Assembly: GCF_014645815.1 (NCBI RefSeq)
Contig: NZ_BMML01000005.1
Location: 310,001 to 374,000, forward strand
From: Streptomyces fuscichromogenes
Lineage (GTDB): Bacteria > Actinomycetota > Actinomycetes > Streptomycetales > Streptomycetaceae
DNA length: 64,000 bases
Direction of reading: 5' to 3'
The notes under the pieces are model-generated. The model did no database searches and was not told where the DNA came from. It saw nothing but the letters and a program-made list of their open reading frames with translations. Shown here one piece after another: positions 60,250 through 64,000 of this stretch. The first letter of the stretch is position 1, and the number at the start of each line of letters is the position of its first letter. The position numbers and the translations under genes were made by a program.

Positions 60250-61209
60250 TTACGTGACTGTCATGTTCTGGTCAGAAGACTGTGAATCCGCCGTGAGGGA
60301 AGCGGAACCCGGCGTGTCGGCGACCGGTTCGTGCTCCGCGGGCCGGCGCCGCCGGAGCCGGCCGCCCAGCCACGTCAGCGCGGCCACCGCCAGGCCGAGG
60401 ACGAGCAGCAGCCAGGAGACCGTGCGCAGGGTGGACGTCAGGGCGTCGTAGACGGCGCCCGCGGCCGGGTGCGAGACGTCCGGCGGCAGGTCGGCCAGGG
60501 TGAGCCGGCGGCCGACCGAGAGGGCGAGGCCGAGCAGGCCGCCGCCCAGGGCCGTGCCCAGCGCGGTCGCCGTGACGGCCCGGCGGCGTCGGACGGCGAG
60601 GGCGATGCCGCCGGCCGCGAAGACGACGGCCGCGACGGGAAGCCAGAAGCCGGCGACTTCGAGCACGTGGAACCCCTTCCGGAGCTGGTCCAGTTCGGCG
60701 GCCGGGAGGACGGCGACGGCCGTGTGCTGGACCGGGATACGGGCCGCGAGCGGCACATGGTCCTGGGTGAGCTGGTCCTTGACCTGGGCGGTGACCGGGG
60801 CGAGGTCGACGGTCACCGGCTCCTCGCGCTCGTCCTGGAGCGCGCGCAGCACGGCGTCGTGGGTGGCCCGGTTGCCGGCGTCCCAGGCCAGCCGGAAGGC
60901 CCGGGTCTGGGTGAAGGAACGGACCGCCTCACGCACGAACGGCGCCACCGTGCCGCGCATCGGCAGGCCGACGTCCACCTCGCGCATGATGCCCTCGCCG
61001 ACGGTGTCCGCCACCGCGTCCCGGACGTCCGGGTCGTCGGCGAGCGGTGCCATCGTGCTGACGTACTGCCCGGTGTCCGCCAGCCCGTACGCCGCCCAGG
61101 CCGCGAGCGCGCCGAACGGCAGCAGCAGGCAGGCCAGCACGATCAGCAGGGCCGACAGGGCGCCCCGGAGACGTGCGGGCGGTGCCGGCCTGGGGGGCAC
61201 GGGGGGCAC
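60250..61209 (-). CDS. membrane protein with large extracytoplasmic loop
   Basis: This protein of about 319 residues has TM1 at the N-terminus (ALSALLIVLACLLLPFGALA), an extracytoplasmic domain (residues about 40-185), then three TM segments (LPVAAVVFAAGGIALAV; TALGTALGGGLLGLAL; SWLLLVLGLAVAALTWLGG) and a charged tail. It resembles actinobacterial integral membrane proteins of unknown role. GTG 61209 has GGAG upstream, but TTG 61221 is an alternative. Confidence 0.7.
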   Translation of the reverse strand: MPPVPPRPAPPARLRGALSALLIVLACLLLPFGALAAWAAYGLADTGQYVSTMAPLADDPDVRDAVADTVGEGIMREVDVGLPMRGTVAPFVREAVRSFTQTRAFRLAWDAGNRATHDAVLRALQDEREEPVTVDLAPVTAQVKDQLTQDHVPLAARIPVQHTAVAVLPAAELDQLRKGFHVLEVAGFWLPVAAVVFAAGGIALAVRRRRAVTATALGTALGGGLLGLALSVGRRLTLADLPPDVSHPAAGAVYDALTSTLRTVSWLLLVLGLAVAALTWLGGRLRRRRPAEHEPVADTPGSASLTADSQSSDQNMTVT

Positions 61210-61345
61210 GTCTCCAGGCAAGCCCCTGGCGGCCGGTCAGGCGAGCGGGACGACTGCATTCGGGGGTGTCGCGGGGCGCAGGTCGAGCCGAACGGGTGGG
61301 CCCCGGCCGTGGCGGCCGGGGCCCGTCCGTCGAGGTGGGGTGCCG

Positions 61346-61786
61346 CTACCGGATGCGGTGTCCGGCCGCGTCCTCGTGCGTGTAAAACCGGTAGAACATC
61401 ACGATGAACGTCACCGCCGCGACCGCGAGCGACATCGCGACGGACCGGAGGATCGAGTCGCCGCTCTGGCTGTACAGGAAGCCGAAGGCGACGCCCATGA
61501 ACGCCGTCCACACCACCGCGTGCAGTTCCCGACTCAGGCGTGGGGCGAAGGTCAGCACGCCGAACAGCACCACCGCGAAGACGAGTGCGGTCAGGAAGCC
61601 GAACAGCAGGTTCCAGCCGGTGATGGGCCCGCCCATGCGCCGGTTGGCCGCGGCCCAGTAGCCGTAGATCAGCCCGGTCACGACCGGGATGGCCACCCGG
61701 GCCCTGGCGTGCATCTGTGCGCTGAACACGTCGGGCGTACGGCCGCTCCGGGGCATACCGCCGGACGTGGGTGCCGCTTGAGCCAT
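61346..61786 (-). CDS. hypothetical membrane protein, four TM segments
   Basis: This 146-residue protein has an N-terminal soluble stretch, then four TM segments (VAIPVVTGLIYGYWAAANRR; LFGFLTALVFAVVLFGVLTF; VVWTAFMGVAFGFLY; MSLAVAAVTFIVMFYRFY). It matches no family that I recognise beyond actinobacterial hypothetical membrane proteins. GAGGAG precedes ATG 61786. Confidence 0.75.
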   Translation of the reverse strand: MAQAAPTSGGMPRSGRTPDVFSAQMHARARVAIPVVTGLIYGYWAAANRRMGGPITGWNLLFGFLTALVFAVVLFGVLTFAPRLSRELHAVVWTAFMGVAFGFLYSQSGDSILRSVAMSLAVAAVTFIVMFYRFYTHEDAAGHRIR

Positions 61787-62156
61787 GAGCGTGCTCCTCT
61801 CTCCTCGCCCCCACCCTCCAGAGCACACCTACGGGTATGGCCTGGCAAGTCGGTCGGCACGCAATTCCGCATCCCGTACGACATGCGGTGCCCGCCGGCC
61901 CGTGTTTCCCTGGCTGTCGTGACCGATCGCCTGGGCGGCGCCGCTGCCGTTGCTCGCCGGGATCACGGCGGGCGACCTCGCCACCACGGAGCGGTTCCGG
62001 ATCGTCTCCTGGATCGTCCTGGTCCCCGGTATCGGCGAGTTCGGTGCCGCCGCGTGGCGGGTGTGGAGGGAAAGGCCGGCTGTGGTGTTCGCTTTGCAGG
62101 CGCAGCGGTTACCGTGCTGGCGTAAGTGGAAACGGGGAACAAAGGGGGAGGGCACG
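61787..62156. other. 370-base region without a supported gene
   Basis: An open stretch on the plus strand (about 61945-62100) reads LAGITAGDLATTERFRIVSW and VLVPGIGEFGAAAWRVW, which looks protein-like, but it has no upstream start and an in-frame stop just before. It may be a gene remnant. The rest should hold the promoter of the next gene. Confidence 0.4.
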
Positions 62157-63212
62157 ATGCCCGGAACCGTGCTGCTGCTCGCGGCCTCGCCGACCGGCAA
62201 AGCGCGTCTGGTGGACGCGGCCTCCGTGCTCCCCGTGCTCGCGGCCGTGCCCCCGGCGGTCCTCTCCGGCACCGAGACCGCCAACGTCGTCGAACTCGCC
62301 GACCCCCTGGAGCCGCAGGCCGTGCTGACCCGGCTGCGGGCCGCCGCGGCCGCCCCCGGTCCGCTGACCGTGTTCGTCACGGGCCAGCTGCACCTGGACC
62401 GCAGGCAGCGGCTGCCGCACCTGGCGCTCGCCCGGACCACCCCCGCCACCGTCCGCTACACCGCCCTGCCCTGGCACTGGGTCCGGGAGGAGCTGCGGTT
62501 GCGGCCGGCCGGGGCGACGACGCTGGTGCTCGATCTGCACGCGGATCCGGAGACCTGGGAGCTGTTGCGCACCGCGCCCCTCGACTCCGGGCGGAACAAC
62601 GCCGTGCACGGGCGGATCGCGCCGCCGCCCGCCCGGCGGGAGGTCCGCCCGCCGTCGTACATGAAGGCCGTGGCGACGGTGCTGCGAAGCGGGCACCGGC
62701 CGGCGATGGCGGAGCTGCACCGGCAGGCGCTCGCCCGGCTCGGCCCGGAGCTCGCCTCCGACCTGCTGCTCAGCACGCACACCCCGGAGAGCGGCGATCC
62801 CCATGACGCCATCAGCGGGGCCGTGCGGAGCGGGCGCCACGCCGAGGCGGACGAACTCGCCGGCCGCTGGGAGGAGGCCGCCGCGCGGGCGCACGGGCCG
62901 GCCTCCGAGGACGCCCTGCACTGGTCCGAGGTACGGGCCGACCTCGCCATGTTCGCGGGGGACGCGGCACGCAGCTGCCGTACCTGGCTGACCGTGGCGC
63001 GCGCCCGGCTGGCCGCGGGGCAGCCCGCCGACGCACCGGCCGTCGAGGCGGCCGTGGACCGCGCCCACCACCAGTGGGGGGCCATCAAGGACCCGGCGCG
63101 GGCCCGTGAACTCGGACCCGCGCTGGCGGAGTTGAGACTGCGGGTGCCGGGCCGCCGGGAGGGCGCGCTGGAGAACGTCCAGCAGCACCTCCGGCAGCTG
63201 CAGACCAGCTGA
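62157..63212 (+). CDS. conserved actinobacterial hypothetical protein
   Basis: This 351-residue protein begins MPGTVLLLAASPTGKARLVD, has an alpha/beta N-terminal half (LTVFVTGQLHLDRRQRLPHL) and a helical C-terminal half rich in Ala, Arg and Glu (LAGRWEEAAARAHGPASEDA), possibly TPR-like repeats. No known motif is recognised and no TM segment is seen. GGGGGAGG precedes ATG 62157. The helical end could mediate protein contacts. Confidence 0.75.
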   Translation: MPGTVLLLAASPTGKARLVDAASVLPVLAAVPPAVLSGTETANVVELADPLEPQAVLTRLRAAAAAPGPLTVFVTGQLHLDRRQRLPHLALARTTPATVRYTALPWHWVREELRLRPAGATTLVLDLHADPETWELLRTAPLDSGRNNAVHGRIAPPPARREVRPPSYMKAVATVLRSGHRPAMAELHRQALARLGPELASDLLLSTHTPESGDPHDAISGAVRSGRHAEADELAGRWEEAAARAHGPASEDALHWSEVRADLAMFAGDAARSCRTWLTVARARLAAGQPADAPAVEAAVDRAHHQWGAIKDPARARELGPALAELRLRVPGRREGALENVQQHLRQLQTS

Positions 63213-63226
63213 GGCCCGGCACGCGG

Positions 63227-64000
63227 CTAGCTCGTGAAGGTGAAGTACTTCCAGGCGCCGTACGTCGTGGAGTTGACGGTGTCGCCGGACGAGCCGTTGA
63301 TGTAGTCGGAGCGGACCCGGAAGCGCCAGCCCACGTCCTCCTTGTGGTTGCCGGTGAACTCGACCTGGGAGACGCCGCTGGTGGCCAGCGCGAAGTACTG
63401 CGAGGTGTCCGAGTACCACGTGCCCTGGTAGTAGACCTGGAAGTCGAACCGCTGGGCCCGGCCGCCGTAGTACGGCATCTTGGTCGTGAACAGCGGGTTC
63501 TTGGTCTTGTGGAAGTAGTAGTAGGTCTGGCCCCAGGCCTTCTTCGTCTTGTACTGGCGGCTGACCGCCATGGAGACGCTGACCTTCGCGCCCACCGTGC
63601 TGGACACCGACCGCGACTGCCAGCGGGCGTCGCCCGCGAACTTCGCGGTGACCTTGGTGTCCCGCTTGAGGTCGAGGACCACGGACAGGTTGCCGTGCGA
63701 GTCGACCTTCCCGGACTTCGCCAGCTTGTTCGGCTTGTCCGAGCCGAACGGGTCGGCCCAGATCTCCACCGTGCGGTTCTTGTACGTCGTCCCGAGATGG
63801 GCCGTGAACTTCACGTCCTTCCCGTACGAGTACACCTTGCCGTTGTTGTTCAGCGTCAGCGTCGGCTTGGCGCGCGAGACGTCCACGGTGTCCTTGGCGG
63901 AGGCGCCCGTGTGGTCGGCGTCGCCCGCGTAGGAGACCTTGTACGTCACCTTGCCGCCGGCCGGCGGGGTGTCGGCGAAGGAGTAGCTGCCGTCGGCCGC
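63227..64000 (-). CDS. Ig-like-repeat surface protein, 3' part only
   Basis: The frame runs open to the window edge, giving 257 C-terminal codons. It has Ig-like beta-sandwich repeats (GKVTYKVSYAGDADHTGASA; GNLSVVLDLKRDTKVTAKFA, then GDARWQ) of the type seen in bacterial Ig-like domains, followed by a C-terminal Tyr/Phe-rich region (FDFQVYYQGTWYSDTSQYFA; GDTVNSTTYGAWKYFTFTS). The N-terminus, including any signal peptide, lies outside the window. Probably an extracellular adhesive or structural protein. Confidence 0.82.
   Translation of the reverse strand, partial: AADGSYSFADTPPAGGKVTYKVSYAGDADHTGASAKDTVDVSRAKPTLTLNNNGKVYSYGKDVKFTAHLGTTYKNRTVEIWADPFGSDKPNKLAKSGKVDSHGNLSVVLDLKRDTKVTAKFAGDARWQSRSVSSTVGAKVSVSMAVSRQYKTKKAWGQTYYYFHKTKNPLFTTKMPYYGGRAQRFDFQVYYQGTWYSDTSQYFALATSGVSQVEFTGNHKEDVGWRFRVRSDYINGSSGDTVNSTTYGAWKYFTFTS

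Overview
The window is chromosomal DNA of a Streptomyces-type actinomycete. The evidence is very high G+C, strong G/C bias at third codon positions, frequent GTG starts and ATGA/GTGA overlaps, and typical gene content: Bpa-type proteasome activator, PASTA kinase, SpoIIE-type phosphatase, MDMPI-fold protein, DUF6458, intergenic repeats. Two parS-like ParB sites (7840 and 45553) suggest the segment lies in the conserved core not far from oriC. The bkdR/bkdFGH and bkdABC clusters about 11 kb apart match the arrangement I recall from S. avermitilis and S. coelicolor. This is a family-level impression; no database was searched.

Layout. 1-5.4 kb: the 3' end of a 3-hydroxyacyl-CoA dehydrogenase gene, a TetR regulator, the Lrp-type regulator bkdR, and divergent bkdFGH (branched-chain 2-oxoacid dehydrogenase). 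5.5-10 kb: molybdenum cofactor genes (MobA-like, MoeA), a TrkA-N potassium channel whose start is embedded in parS, and a quinone oxidoreductase. 10.1-16.3 kb: a membrane-anchored Asp/Gly/Pro-rich protein, the proteasome activator, two divergent Ser/Thr kinase genes (one cut by an in-frame TAG) and an APH-fold kinase. 16.8-20.5 kb: bkdABC. 20.6-21.6 kb: a Bro-N antirepressor-like gene with unusual palindromes, the most accessory-looking gene of the first half. 21.7-36.4 kb: mostly housekeeping and envelope genes (D-Ala-D-Ala carboxypeptidase, GntR/MFS pair, methyltransferase, nitrilase, RTX-like secreted protein, thioredoxin-NHL protein, glycosyltransferase with a 52-residue partner, M18 aminopeptidase, acyl-CoA dehydrogenase).

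36.5-41 kb: an SseB-domain gene, then a compact four-gene operon (SDR, ACC-synthase-like PLP enzyme, AurF-type di-iron oxygenase, tryptophan 2,3-dioxygenase) closed by a terminator. It looks like a small specialised-metabolism cassette and is the best candidate here for an undescribed pathway. 41-48.7 kb: an internally deleted pirin gene, a permease, a PAS-GAF-SpoIIE phosphatase, aspS, a secreted intradiol dioxygenase. 48.9-64 kb: pectate lyase next to a polysaccharide pyruvyl transferase remnant, metG, a VWA protein with a very long Glu/Ala-rich region, a TnpB remnant, a FUSC-type membrane protein, a hydrolase/MocR divergent pair, a secreted acid phosphatase, membrane proteins, and the 3' end of an Ig-like-repeat protein running off the window.

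Two branched-chain 2-oxoacid dehydrogenase E1/E2 sets are present, with no E3 gene in the window; both should feed branched acyl-CoA starters to fatty-acid and polyketide synthesis. Broken or shrunken genes recur (kinase, pirin, pyruvyl transferase, TnpB).
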